A stretch of 64,000 nt of DNA, from contig JBJORA010000038.1 in NCBI GenBank assembly GCA_046049675.1, forward strand, positions 14,039 through 78,038, read 5' to 3'. Positions 22,739 through 33,669 of this stretch are shown piece after piece. Source of the DNA: CAIXQW01 sp046049675 (lineage in GTDB: Bacteria > Bacteroidota > Bacteroidia > Chitinophagales > Chitinophagaceae). Each line of letters starts with the position of its first letter. Position 1 is the stretch's first letter. The notes beneath the pieces are model-generated. The model searched no databases, had not been told where the DNA came from, and saw only the letters and a list, made by a program, of their open reading frames with translations. The position numbers and the translations under genes are program-made.

Positions 22739-25700
22739 CTACTCTTTCGTCACTTTTTTAGTAAACTTGTTGCCATCAACATTTACTTCTACAAAGTACA
22801 CGCCTTTAGCAAGGGTTTTACTTACTGGAATGTTTAGCTTATCCAAACTTAGTTTTTCCTTCTTCATAGCATAGACTTTTTGACCTGTTGCAGTAAATAT
22901 TTGAACAGACAATTCATTGGCGTATTTAATATTATCAAATGCAATGTTTAATGTGTTATTAAACGGATTAGGATAAACGTTTACGTCTGTATGTGCCCCA
23001 GTTGAAGTCAGTGCTAGTGGATTAATAGTCAATATATACAACAGTTCTTTGCTACATCCATGTGTATCAATAACGCTAACACTAACTGTGTAAGTTCCAG
23101 TACTACTATAAGTATAAACTGGATTTTTTAAGAAGCTATTGCCGATATTATCCCCAAAATCCCAAATAGCGGATGCAATAGGATTACTGCTCTGTACCGA
23201 AAAAGTGATAGGACTATTTGGAGCAGCGATGCCAAATATTTGTATTGACGCATTCCAAAAGGAAACATTTACAATAGCTGTAAAAGTATCATTACCATAA
23301 GGAGAAATAGCAATCAAACTTACTGTATATGTACCTTGATTTGTATAGGTGTGTGAAATTAGACTTGAGGATACTGTTTGACCACTACCATCTCCAAAAT
23401 CCCAAGTTGCACTTGTGTACGGTGCAGGTAATTGCGCAGCAAAATTCACGTTACCCGAACAGTTCGGGTCAAAATACGTAAATGATGTTGAAGGCAAATT
23501 CAATACATTGATATAATTACTCCTAACTATTGTGTCGGCACCAGCTAGATTATTTGCTATCAATGTTACATCGTAAGTTCCAGCAACTGGATAGCTTGTG
23601 CTTGGATTATTTATAGTAGATGTAGGTGTACTTGCCCCTGGCATTTGCCAATTCCAAGCAGTAATATTACTTGTCGAAATGTCGGTAAACTGTACTATTT
23701 CATTTACCCACGCGGTAGTTGGTGTAGCAGTAAAGTCTGCAGTGGGTATACTGTCGCGCACAATTATGCTATAATCCTCTGCTTGTCCGTTATCAATAGT
23801 ACTACATAAAGAGATTGGAGATGCACTAGCGATAACTCTCATTCTAAGCGTTGTGTACAAAATAGAATTATTTGGAATTGTCACATTTCCAGAAAGATAG
23901 CCGTTAGTTGAATAGGAATTACTTATTAGATTTTCATTGCTACTAAAAGTGCCATCATTATTGAAGTCCAAATAAACATGAAACCATTGACCAGTAGTTG
24001 TGCCTGTAATGTAAAATGGGTAAGAAGCCCCTTTAGTAACTATTGCATATGTTGCACAAGTAAAATCTTGAAATCCTTCAACATCAGATAAAGATGAATG
24101 ATTAATTCCGGCAAAGTTAAAATTGCTGATGCCATTATTGCAGCACTTTGTGCCCGTTGACATAGTACATGCTGTGCTTATAGGACCTCCAGTGTTTAAT
24201 ATTGTAACCGTTTTTGAAATGGAATCAGTGCCAGTGTTATTTGTGGCGACGAGTGTTACTGTAAATGTCCCATTATTAGTGTACACATGTGTTGGATTCT
24301 GCAACGTACTTATGTTGCCATCGCCAAAATTCCAGTACCACGAATTAGGGTTGTTTGTAGTACTATCTGTAAAACTTACATAACTGCTACACAAAGTAGG
24401 CGCTGATGTACTAAAATTTGCACATGGCATATAAGAAACATTTTTATAAACCCAAATAGTATCTTGCAAATTATTGGGATCATTTGTATTAAGGATAATG
24501 TAAGATGTATCAAGACCCCCCATTAGGCCATTAGAATTTACCTGAATATTTACGGTATCTGCAGTACCGGGGCTAGCGGTTCCGCTATTAGGAACAGCTA
24601 TGGCACCGCCTTGCATTACACTGTTTTGAATTGCGTACTTTACTGCGTTAGAAATTATCTTAGCTGCATTTGAGTCATATGAATTGTAATCGAAAGCAAT
24701 AAACATAGCTTTTCCTAGTCCGTAAGGCAGAACTGTTAAGACTTCATTTCCACTTGCACCTGATAACAAAGTAGTTTTATTTGTGTTCGTAAAACTGTAA
24801 CAATAGGTAGCATTGCTGCCAAGAACAGGCGAGATTACGTTTGCAGTAATAGGCGAATTATTATTAACTACGGTAATATTCGTGCCAGTGATATTTGCAG
24901 CATAGTTTCCGCTAAAAATGCCAGTGCTTATCGCAGTTTTCTTGTTGAGGTCGCCACAGTAAATAACTGTTCCACCTTTTTGTACAAAGTTTTGGATGGC
25001 TGTAGAACAAGCTGTAATAACAGGAATGCTACCTGTTTCTTTTTCAGGAATTAATAGTACGTCTTTACCAATTAGGTCGCCTTCTAATGTGGCATTTGTT
25101 GCAGCAGCTGAAGTACTTAGTGCGTAATTCGTATAGTATTGATTTATCGCGGCAATGGTATTGTTGTATTCTCCAGTAAGTGTGAGGTCAACTCCGTATG
25201 TCCATGCTAGCATATTGTTGCCTCCTACCCCTGCTAAGCTAGTGTTACCACTGTGCCAATTTAATACTCCGGTGCCATTGTTTTGTAGTAAAACCTGTAA
25301 ATTGGCAGTATCTCTACATCCCAGATTTACGGAAAAAGAATTGGCACTGTAAACCACACTTGGGTTACCTTGGGTAGTAATAGTGTTTGTTATTGTATCA
25401 CTGCCGCCGCCACACGAGGTCGTAATTAGAGTAACTGTGTACGTGCCAGCTGTGCTATATTGATGTGTTGGGTTTTGCAAGTTGCTTGTGGCTCCATCGC
25501 CGAAATCCCAAAGCCAAATTACAGCATTTGCAGAACTCGTATTCGTAAAATACACAGTATCAAAGATTGCAGGTATGGCTGGTGCATATGTAAAATTTGC
25601 AGTAGGTGACGGGCTAGTCGACTGGAAAGCAAGCCAGCTAGCAGCAAATCCTCCGTTATTATTAACACTATTAGTACTAAATTTAATAAACATCTTACCA

Positions 25701-28700
25701 GATGTTGCCGTTAATGTAGGTGGCAAAACTGAGCCACTTCCACTCCAAAGCAAAGGACTAGCACTAGAAGAGCCATTATATACAAATAGAAAATCATAAC
25801 CGCTTTCCGCTTGAAAACTACTAAATGTCAGTTTGATACTATCGGTACAAATCCCAGGGTTGATTAGCACAGAGCAATTTTCATTATTGGAATAATTTGA
25901 GGTCGGGCCACCAGAATCGTATATTAAACCTGAGGTAGCTGTTACTATTTGTGCACCACTTGGATTACATAAAGTAAATGAATTAAAGACATGGATATTT
26001 CTAGTGATAGAATCGCTACCAAAGGCATTGCTAACGACTAGTTTCACTGGATATACGCCAGCGGTGTTAAAGGCGACCGAAGGGTTTTGTGCTGTAGATG
26101 AGCTCAGTGAACCTCCTGGGATAGTCCAATTCCAATTCGTGGGGCCATTTGTGGAAATGTCGAAGAATTTGACAGTGTCCCCAATTCTTACAATCGTATC
26201 AACAACGTAGTAATTTGCTGCTGGGCTAACCGTACTTGCGTTACTAATAATTACAGTATAATCTTCTCCTTGCCCATAGCTTAGCGTTGGGCAAGGAGAT
26301 GCATAAGTAAACAAATCTGATATAATTCGCAATCGTAAAGGTGTATTATAAACAACGCCCGTAGATGGTATGCTAAAAATAACCTGTCGTGCAGCGCTTG
26401 TACTAGCAAAAGGTGGTAATGCCTCAGAACTAGAAAAAACACCGTCATTATTGTAGTCTATCCAAGCGAGTGTTTTATCGAATTGATAATATGTTGTAAC
26501 TTTCAAAACGTATTGAGAGCTTGCAAAGAGAGTTGTTTGCTGTGTACAGGTAAAATCCTTATAGCCTTCTGTAGCATTTGAACTTGAATGATTTATCGAG
26601 TTTAGTTGAACAGTCTTAATGCCATAGGTTGTAAATGTGGGCAATACAATTGGATTGCATGCTGCGGCAATCGGGCCTCCAATATTGTTAATCAACACTA
26701 TTTTTGAAACTGAATCAGAACCAGTTATACTTGTTGCAATCAATGTCACAGTAAATGTGCCACTGGAGGTATAGATATGCGTTGGATTCTGCATTGTGCT
26801 TGTATAGCCGTCGCCAAAATTCCAGTACCACGAAATAGGATTATTTGTGGTGCTATCTGTAAAGTTTACAACCCCAGTACATAAAGTTGGTATCGTATTG
26901 CCAAAATTAGCGCATGGCGTGTTGGGTATATTTTTATAGATCCAAATTGTATCATGTAAATTGTTGGGGTCATTTGTATTAAGGATAACAAAAGATGTAT
27001 CAATACCTCCCGATATGCCATTGGAATTTACTTGAAGATATGCTGTATCTGTATTGTTACTGTTGACTGTTCCATTGCTAGGTGTTACAAATGCGCCTCC
27101 AGGCATTACGCTGCTTTGAATTGCGTAATTCACTGCATTAGAAATTATTTTGGCAGCATTTGAGTCATAGGAATTGTAGTCGAAGGCAATAAATATGGCT
27201 TTACCTAGTCCGTATGGGAGTATAGTAACTACTTCTTTGCCTCCAGCTCCAGATACTAATGTAGTTTTATTTGTGTTAGTAAAATTATAACTATGAGTAG
27301 CATTGCTTGCAGTGAATGAGGAACCTACATTTACAGTGAGTGGTGTCGTATTGTTTACTATAGTAATATTTGTACTAGCTAAATTTGAAGCATAACTTCC
27401 ATTAAAAATGCCAGTGTTTATAACCGTATTAAAAATGTTGTCGCCACAGTAAATAACTATTCCCCCATTTTGGACAAAACTTTGTATTGCTACAGAGCAA
27501 GCAGAAATTACTGCAGTACTACCTGTTTCTTTTTTAGGAATCAGTAAAACGTTTTTGCCATTTAAGTCTGCCAGCAATGCTGCACTGGTAGTAGCTGTTG
27601 ATGTATGTAGTGTATAATTTGCATAATACTGATTGATAGCTGCAATGGTTTTGTAATATTCTCCCGCAACAGTGAGATCAGTTCCATATGTCCAGGCAAG
27701 CACGTTACTATTTCCTGCACCAGAAATTGAAGTGCCGATATTCCAATTTAACGACCCAGCGCCAAGATTGTGTATAAGAACTTGCAGATTAGCAGTATCA
27801 TTACACCCTAGATTAACAGAAAATGATGAAGGGCCATACATAACACTTGGGTTACCTTGAGTAGTAATGATTGTTGTGGTAGTATCAGTAGTGCCTATAC
27901 AGGAAGATACAATTAGTGTAACAGTATAGGTGCCTGCTGTGCTGTACTGATGAGTTGGGTTTTGCAAATTACTAGTTGCACCATCGCCAAAATTCCAGCT
28001 CCATGCAATTACATCGAGACTACTATTGTTTGAAAACACAACAGTATCCAATACTGCGGGAGTTACGGGCATAAAACTAAAATTTGCAATAGGAGAAGCG
28101 GTCACACTATGGAATGCAGTCCAACTTGCTGCAAACCCTGCCAAATTCCAAGACACATCACTCGTAAATTTAATGAACATCTTACCAGAAGTCGCTGTTA
28201 ATGTAGGAGGCAAAGTTGAACCGCTTCCACTCCACAATAAAGGGCTTGCTGTAGACGCGCCATCATAAACATACAGAAAATCATACCCACTTTCCGTCTG
28301 AAAACTAGTAAATGTCAGTTTGATACTATCAAAGCAAGTGCCAGGGTTAATTAACAAAGAGCAATTTTGATTGGTTTGATAATTTCCAGAGCCGCCCCCA
28401 GAATCGTAAATTAAGCCAAAGCTAGCAGTTGTGGTTAGCGTGCTGCTTGGGCTACATAAGTTAAAGGTACTACCGACATATATATTTTTTGTGATTGAGT
28501 CAATGCCAAAAGCGTTACTAGCAGTCAATTTCACTGGATATACACCAGCTGTACTAAACAACACAGAAGGGTTTTGTGCTGTTGATGAACTAGGAGATCC
28601 TCCTGGTATAGTCCAATTCCAACTTGTAGGACCATTGGCAGAAAGGTCTGAAAATGTCCTAAAGGAACCTACACTAACAAGTGTATCTACAACATAATAA

Positions 28701-31700
28701 TTTGCAATAGGGCTAGCACTGTTTGTATTACTAATAATTACAGTATAATCTTCCGCTTGTCCTGAGCTAAGTATAGGGCAGGGAGTTGTATAGTTTATCA
28801 AATCTGAAATTATACGCAATCTTAATGGTGTATTGTAACTGACACCTGTAGACGGTATATTAAGAATTATTTGTCGCACATTGTTGCCGCTAGCAAATGT
28901 GGGCAAAGCCTCAGTATTGGAGAAAGCACCATCATTATTATAGTCAATCCAAGCGATTGTTTTTTCAAATTGATATAATGTTGTAACCTTTAGTAAGTAC
29001 TGAGTGCCTGAAACAAGTGTTGTTTGTTGTGTGCATGTAAAATCTGCATAACCTTCTGAGGCAGCGATAGAACTTGAATTATTGATAGTATTTAGTTGCA
29101 CATTCATTATGCCATAACTTGTTCCTACAGACGATAATACACTTGGACTACAAAAAGCACCTAAGGGGCCAGCTGCGTTGTTTATTGTAACCGTTTTTGA
29201 AATAGAATCAGTACCAGCGATACTTGTTGCAATTAATGTTACAGAAAACGTGCCATTGGCGGTAAAGACATGCGTTGGATTTTGCAAGGTACTTGTACTG
29301 CCGTCGCCAAAATCCCAATGCCACAAAAAGGGATTGTTTGTTGTACTATCTGTAAAGTTTACCACCCCTGCACATAAAGACGGTGTTGTATTGCCAAAAT
29401 TAGCGCATGGCATATTAGAAATATTTTTGTAAATCCAAATTGTATCTTGTAAGTTAGCGGGGTCATTTGTATTAACGATTACAAAAGATGTATCTATACC
29501 ACCTTGTAGGCCACGAGAATTAACATGAATAGTTATAGTATCTATACTGCCAGAGCTTACAGTTCCGTTGCTAGGTGTTACAAAGGCTCCTGCAAGTTTA
29601 GTACTGTTTTGAATTGCGTAGCCTACAGCATTGGATATTATTTTAGCGGAATTTGAATCGTACATGTTGTAGTCAAAACCAATAAAGATTGCAGTACCAA
29701 GTCCATAGTTCATTATAGTTACTACCTCAGTTCCACTAGTTTGTCCTGGCAACAATGTGATCCTATTAGCATTTGTAAAACTGTAACTATGTGTGCTTGA
29801 GGTAGCTGCAACTGGAGGGTATACATTAGCTGTAATTGGTGTACTATTGTTTATCACAGGTATACTAGCACCGTAAATACTTGAACCATATCCTCCTGAA
29901 AAAATACCAGTATTTATTGGAGTATGCGTATTTCCGTCCCCGCAATAAATAACTGTACCTCCATTTTGAACAAAGTTTTTAATAGCAGTTGAACAACTTG
30001 AAACAACGACTGCGCTGCCTGTTTCGATTTCAGGAATTAACAATACACTTTTTCCAATTAAGTCAGCCTCCAATGATGAATCTGTCGTAGCCGCTGAAGT
30101 GCTTAGTACGTAATTTGTGTAGTATTGATTTATCGCCGCAATTGTACTATTAAATTCTCCCACAGCACTTAGGTCTACGCCATAGGTCCATGCAAGTACT
30201 TTGTTATTTACGGTACCAGCTAGCGGCGAGCCAATATGCCAATTTAATGTACCCAAACCATTATTTTGTAATAACACTTGTAAATTGACGGTATCACTAC
30301 ATCCTAAATTAACTGAAAACGAAGTATTACTAAATACCACGTTAGGGGAACCTTGAGTCGTAATAATGTTTGTCATGGTATCACTAGCACCTCCACAAGC
30401 AGAAGAAATCAGTGTAACAATGTAAGTGCCAGCAGTGCTATATTGATGAGTTGGGTTTTGTAAGGTACTAATGCCACCGTCACCAAAATCCCAATGCCAG
30501 GCTACTGCATTTGCGCTACTAGTGTTAGTAAATAGTATGGTATCTAGCACCGCTGGCGTTGATGGCGCAAAACTAAAACTCGCAGTAGGCGTTATATTTA
30601 AGCTTTGAAATGTAGTCCAACTTGCTTCAAATCCAGAATAATTTCCCATAGCACTAGTAGTAAAATTAATTAGCATATTACCTGATGTTGCGGTTAAAGC
30701 AGGAGGCAAGCCTGACCCACTTCCAAGCCACAATACAGGGCTTGTAGTAGTTGCTCCATCATAGACAGATAGATAATCACCAAATTGTTCTGTTACACAG
30801 CTAGTGAATGTTAATTTAATACTATCTGTACAAACGCCAGGACTAATTAGCAAAGAGCAATTTTCACCATTTTGATAATTCCCAAAAGGGCCACCAGAAT
30901 CATAAAGCAAACCGGAGGTCGTTGTTATTGTTTGTGTACTAGTTGGACTACACAATTTAAACGAATCAGTAACGTGGATGTTTCTAGTTATTGAATCAGT
31001 ACCATAAGCATTGCTAGCAACCAACTTTACTGGATATACACCAGCTGCATTAAATAGTACAGTAGGGTTTTGTGCTGTTGATGAATTTGGAATCCCTCCA
31101 GAAAAGGTCCAGCTCCAATTTGTAGGCCCATTGGCAGACAGGTCTGTAAATATACTTGATGTACCTGCGCCAACTACCGTATCAACAACATAATAATTTG
31201 CAAGAGGGCTAGCAACACCAATATTGCTAATAATCACAGTATAGTCCTCCGCTTGTCCGTAGTTAAGGATTGGGCAAGCAGAAGTAATTGGATTAAGATC
31301 TGAAATAATTCTTAGTCTTAACGGCGTATTATATGTGACTCCAGCAGAGGGGATGCTGAAAATAATTTGCCGCACATTGCTACTACTACTAAATGTTGGC
31401 AAGAGTTCTAATGTGCTAAAAACGCCGTCATTATTATAGTCTATAAAAGCAGTGGTTTTTTCATATTGATATTGTGTTGTAATCTTCAACATATACTGTG
31501 AGCTAGGCGACAAGGTCGTTTGTTGCGTGCAAGTAAAATCTTTATAACCTTCAATTGCGACAGAGCTAGAGTTATTAATTGTATTGACCTGCACATTCAA
31601 GATGCCATAATTTGGACTCGTGCTCACTAGTATTGGCAAACATGTTGAAGGGATTGGCATAGGATTATTAATTATTGAGATAAATGCAGGCTTTACTACA

Positions 31701-33547
31701 GTATCAACACTACCACCACACGGAGCTGTGCCAGTTACAATTAGTCGCACATTGTATATGCCAGCGGCGGCATATGTGTGCGATGGATTTTGTGCCGTGC
31801 TAGTTGTTCCATCACCAAAATCCCAGTTGTAAGTTGTTGCGTTAAGCGATGTGCTTGTAAAGTTAATTGTTGCTGATGTACCGCAGGTAATTGTTGGATT
31901 GGCCGTGAAATTTGCTGTAACCAAATTAGCGAATCTACTACCAACACCCACAGCGTGCCAAGCATTGGTAACTTCAATTACTTGTTGACTGCACGAGCCA
32001 AATAAATCTATGGCTGATTGAATTGAATAGGTGCGAGCATCAGCGTACTGTGAATTAGAATAAAGGTAGACATTTAGCGTTCTATAGGCAATCTTAGTAG
32101 CATCAGCCATGCCTATTGCGTTAACAGTATAGGAGTTGCCTATATCATTTGTCCCTGAACCGCCATTGCATAGCAGGTAGTACCAGTAATTTTGAACCTG
32201 GGAGTTTGTATGAACACCGCCGTAGTCAGCAAATCCAAACTCCCAATAAGTCCCATGATAAGTATCTGGCTGATTAGTTAAGTTTGGATTTTCAATATTT
32301 CTAAATGGTACACTTGAACCAAGAGCAAACTCATCGCCCATCAAAAAATTGGCAGTTGAAGGATTAGCATAAAAATCAATTGCGATACCAATTATATCAC
32401 TAAAGGATTCATTTAACGCACCAGGTTCAAATTGGTAGGCTAAATCTGCACTAAATTGTGTAACAGCATGCGTAATTTCATGGCCTACCACATCTGTTGA
32501 TGTCAATGGGCCATAGGTAGTTCCATTGCCATCACCATAAGCCATATAAAGATCAATAGCATCCCAAAAGGCGTTTACATAATAACTTCCATAGTGCGTG
32601 TAACTATTAATTGGAGAGCCAGCATTGTCATATGAGTTTCTATTCAAAATATTTTGGTAATAGTCCCAGGTTTTTTCTGCGCCGTAATGTGCATCATAGA
32701 CTGCTGAGTCGGTATTCCAATTATTATCTGTATCAATAAAGTCAGTGGCAGTTACCGTGTTTGTGCCTGAACCCATGTTGTACGTATTAATAACTCGCGT
32801 GCCATTTTCTCTTAACCTGTAGTTAGATGGACCTGTACTATCCGTGGTTATACTTACAATACCACAATACTTGGTTGCGGCTGTACCTGTCACATTAGTA
32901 TGCAATATTTGATTTTCTTCAAAGACTTTACTGCCATCTTTTGTACTGATGTAAAAAACATATTTTAGTGGCTTTTCGTACTGCGCCACCGCAAGAACCT
33001 TGTCACATAAAACCCAAAGACCATCTTTGCTTCTAAAATAAACCGTTTCCATTTTTTTGATACTAACGCTATCAACTTCTCCATCTTTTTCCTTTAAGAA
33101 CGATATAGCATTACGAGTAAAATTCCCTAGTGGAACTATTTCGGGTTTCTGTGTGCTTATGTAGTATTCGCCATTAATACTTACTACCTTTTGGTTTTTA
33201 CAATGCAGCTTCAAGGTGCCATGTGTTACTTTAATGTCGGCATAATATTGTTGGTAAGTATAATGTGTAAATCCAATGTCATCCTTCTCTATGCGAATTA
33301 ATTTGAAAGATAAAAAAGGGCTTTGTGCTAAAAAGACACTTTTTAGCACTTCATCTCTTTCCGCTTCTCGTGGCTGAGCAGAGTCTGCAAAAGTGATAAA
33401 CTTATATGTGCCATCATCATTAAGCAGAATTTTGGACGCGTTAGCAATAAGCTGTTGTGCCTCTTTGCCAACAAGCTCTTTTGCAATAGCTTTTGTACAA
33501 AGAGAAAGCCAAAAAATGGATAAGATAAACAAAGATATTTTTTTCAT
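22739..33547 (-). CDS. Giant secreted M4 (thermolysin-like) metalloprotease with repeated PKD/GEVED/CUB modules, T9SS cargo
   Basis: A 3602-residue protein. Order: signal peptide (1-23), FTP/PepSY-like propeptide (about 40-200), and an M4 peptidase domain (about 220-530) with HEITH at 356-360 and E380 in GALNESFSD, the complete zinc site with thermolysin spacing. Then come three tandem units of about 830 residues. Each has PKD, a GEVED domain ending in GQAEDYTVIIS, PKD, CUB (CxxxxL start, YDGA core), PKD, a beta domain, and a GATase-like fold with LLIPE and FVQNGGTVIYCGD. A partial fourth unit, more PKD domains and a T9SS type-A sorting domain (YPNPFNN, from about 3515) follow. The marker PCANF recurs at 1381, 2212 and 3042. 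Much longer than ordinary M4 proteases. Predicted cell-surface or secreted degradative adhesin. Confidence 0.9.
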   Translation of the reverse strand: MKKISLFILSIFWLSLCTKAIAKELVGKEAQQLIANASKILLNDDGTYKFITFADSAQPREAERDEVLKSVFLAQSPFLSFKLIRIEKDDIGFTHYTYQQYYADIKVTHGTLKLHCKNQKVVSINGEYYISTQKPEIVPLGNFTRNAISFLKEKDGEVDSVSIKKMETVYFRSKDGLWVLCDKVLAVAQYEKPLKYVFYISTKDGSKVFEENQILHTNVTGTAATKYCGIVSITTDSTGPSNYRLRENGTRVINTYNMGSGTNTVTATDFIDTDNNWNTDSAVYDAHYGAEKTWDYYQNILNRNSYDNAGSPINSYTHYGSYYVNAFWDAIDLYMAYGDGNGTTYGPLTSTDVVGHEITHAVTQFSADLAYQFEPGALNESFSDIIGIAIDFYANPSTANFLMGDEFALGSSVPFRNIENPNLTNQPDTYHGTYWEFGFADYGGVHTNSQVQNYWYYLLCNGGSGTNDIGNSYTVNAIGMADATKIAYRTLNVYLYSNSQYADARTYSIQSAIDLFGSCSQQVIEVTNAWHAVGVGSRFANLVTANFTANPTITCGTSATINFTSTSLNATTYNWDFGDGTTSTAQNPSHTYAAAGIYNVRLIVTGTAPCGGSVDTVVKPAFISIINNPMPIPSTCLPILVSTSPNYGILNVQVNTINNSSSVAIEGYKDFTCTQQTTLSPSSQYMLKITTQYQYEKTTAFIDYNNDGVFSTLELLPTFSSSSNVRQIIFSIPSAGVTYNTPLRLRIISDLNPITSACPILNYGQAEDYTVIISNIGVASPLANYYVVDTVVGAGTSSIFTDLSANGPTNWSWTFSGGIPNSSTAQNPTVLFNAAGVYPVKLVASNAYGTDSITRNIHVTDSFKLCSPTSTQTITTTSGLLYDSGGPFGNYQNGENCSLLISPGVCTDSIKLTFTSCVTEQFGDYLSVYDGATTTSPVLWLGSGSGLPPALTATSGNMLINFTTSAMGNYSGFEASWTTFQSLNITPTASFSFAPSTPAVLDTILFTNTSSANAVAWHWDFGDGGISTLQNPTHQYSTAGTYIVTLISSACGGASDTMTNIITTQGSPNVVFSNTSFSVNLGCSDTVNLQVLLQNNGLGTLNWHIGSPLAGTVNNKVLAWTYGVDLSAVGEFNSTIAAINQYYTNYVLSTSAATTDSSLEADLIGKSVLLIPEIETGSAVVVSSCSTAIKNFVQNGGTVIYCGDGNTHTPINTGIFSGGYGSSIYGASIPVINNSTPITANVYPPVAATSSTHSYSFTNANRITLLPGQTSGTEVVTIMNYGLGTAIFIGFDYNMYDSNSAKIISNAVGYAIQNSTKLAGAFVTPSNGTVSSGSIDTITIHVNSRGLQGGIDTSFVIVNTNDPANLQDTIWIYKNISNMPCANFGNTTPSLCAGVVNFTDSTTNNPFLWHWDFGDGSTSTLQNPTHVFTANGTFSVTLIATSIAGTDSISKTVTINNAAGPLGAFCSPSVLSSVGTSYGIMNVQLNTINNSSSIAASEGYADFTCTQQTTLVSGTQYLLKVTTLYQFEKTIAWIDYNNDGAFSNTEALPTFASGNNVRQIILNIPSTGVSYNTPLRLRIISDLINYTTPCPILSSGQAEDYTVIISNTNSASPIANYYVVDTLVSVGSFRTFSDLSANGPTSWNWTIPGGSPSSSTAQNPSVLFSTAGVYPVKLTASNAFGIDSITKNIYVGSTFNLCSPSSTLTTTASFGLIYDSGGGSGNYQTNQNCSLLINPGTCFDSIKLTFTSFQTESGYDFLYVYDGASTASPLLWSGSGSTLPPTLTATSGKMFIKFTSDVSWNLAGFAASWTAFHSVTASPIANFSFMPVTPAVLDTVVFSNNSSLDVIAWSWNFGDGATSNLQNPTHQYSTAGTYTVTLIVSSCIGTTDTTTTIITTQGNPSVMYGPSSFSVNLGCNDTANLQVLIHNLGAGSLNWNIGTSISGAGNSNVLAWTYGTDLTVAGEYYKTIAAINQYYANYTLHTSTATTSAALLADLNGKNVLLIPKKETGSTAVISACSVAIQSFVQNGGIVIYCGDNIFNTVINTGIFNGSYASNLASTNITIVNNTTPLTVNVGSSFTASNATHSYNFTNTNKTTLVSGAGGKEVVTILPYGLGKAIFIAFDYNSYDSNAAKIISNAVNYAIQSSVMPGGAFVTPSNGTVNSNNTDTAYLQVNSNGISGGIDTSFVILNTNDPNNLHDTIWIYKNIPNTPCANFGNTIPTLCTGVVNFTDSTTNNPISWYWNFGDGYTSTMQNPTHIYTSSGTFTVTLIATSITGSDSVSKIVLINNIGGPIAAACNPIVLPTFTTYGIKTVQLNSINHSSSNATEGYKDFTCTQQTTLFASSQYVLKVTTYYQFDKTLAWIDYNNDGVFSSSEALPPFASTSAARQVIFSIPSTGVVYNTPLRLRIISDLFTYASPCPTLSYGQGEDYTVIISNASTVSPAANYYVVDTIVRIGDTVKFFDISTNGPTNWNWTIPGGSLSSSTAQNPSVAFNTAGVYPVKLVVSNAFGSDSITRNIHVFNSFTLCNPSGAQIVTATSGLIYDSGGPTSNYSNNENCSVLINPGICTDSIKLTFSSFQAESGYDFLFVYNGSSSASPLLWSGSGSVLPPTLTATSGKMFIKFSTNSVNNNGGFAASWLAFQSTSPSPTANFTYAPAIPAIFDTVYFTNTSSANAVIWLWDFGDGATSNLQNPTHQYSTAGTYTVTLITTSCGGGSDTITNTITTQGNPSVVYSANSFSVNLGCRDTANLQVLLQNNGTGVLNWHSGNTSLAGVGGNNMLAWTYGVDLTLTGEYNNTIAAINQYYTNYALSTSAAATNATLEGDLIGKDVLLIPEKETGSIPVITACSTAIQNFVQKGGTVIYCGDLNKKTAISTGIFSGNYAANITGTNITVVNNNSPITANVISPVLGSNATYCYSFTNTNKTTLLSGASGNEVLTVLPYGLGKAMFIAFDYNSYDSNAAKIISNAVKYAIQNSVMQGGAIAVPNSGTASPGTADTVNIQVNSNGLMGGLDTSYIILNTNDPNNLQDTIWVYKNVSYMPCANFSTSAPTLCSSYVSFTDSTTNNPNSWYWNFGDGNISTLQNPTHVYTNNGTFTVTLVATNNTGTDSISKTVTILNTGGPISTACTMSTGTKCCNNGISNFNFAGINHSSLSDVEGFQDFTCATYAIVTKGASYPFYITGTTTGQWFHVYLDFNNDGTFSSNENLISNSYSTNGYLSGNVTIPNNSILYTTLRMRVIASASPISLCSTIDNGQAEDYSIIVRDSIPTADFTATPTTAWVNEIVQFTDISTSNITAWNWQMPGASTPTSTINNPSTSYPVAGTYDVTLIANNLAGADTIVRSNYINVLNLPSTSFTYFDPNCSGNVNFAAQLPAPYTSATWDFGDGSGQTVSSSLISHTYTNQGTYTVSLIAISPYGNDTFTAIVNVSFWNASIQIFGIAAPNSPITFSVQSSNPIASAIWDFGDNIGNSFLKNPVYTYSSTGTYTVSVSVIDTHGCSKELLYILTINPLALTSTGAHTDVNVYPNPFNNTLNIAFDNIKYANELSVQIFTATGQKVYAMKKEKLSLDKLNIPVSKTLAKGVYFVEVNVDGNKFTKKVTKE
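24420..31930 (-). repeat. Three tandem 2.49-kb coding repeats inside the giant protease gene
   Basis: Equivalent points at 29407, 26914 and 24424 are 2493 and 2490 nt apart, so the unit is 831 then 830 codons. The first unit begins near 31930. The DNA is recognisably similar across units but not identical. Confidence 0.85.
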
Positions 33548-33618
33548 ATCGAGAGCAGGTATTTTGCTATCTCAAATGTAAGTAATGTTTTGTTTACACT
33601 GTAGCTAACTCGCACAAA

Positions 33619-33647
33619 AAAAGGCAACCATTTGCTAGTTGCCTTTT
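33619..33647 (-). terminator. Rho-independent terminator
   Basis: AAAAGGCAAC (33619-33628) pairs with GTTGCCTTTT (33638-33647). On the minus strand the stem is followed by a T run, ending transcription of the gene at 33670-35166 before the giant protease gene. Confidence 0.8.
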
Positions 33648-33669
33648 GAAATTATACATTGCTTGGTTC

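Noticed and set aside
23000..31900. Many plus-strand open frames of 60-105 codons opposite the giant protease gene
   Set aside because: They recur at equivalent places in each 2.49-kb unit, lack initiation signals and are shadows of the minus-strand coding repeats.
24420..31930. Regular repeats as a CRISPR array
   Set aside because: The units are 2.49 kb coding repeats, not short direct repeats with unique spacers.
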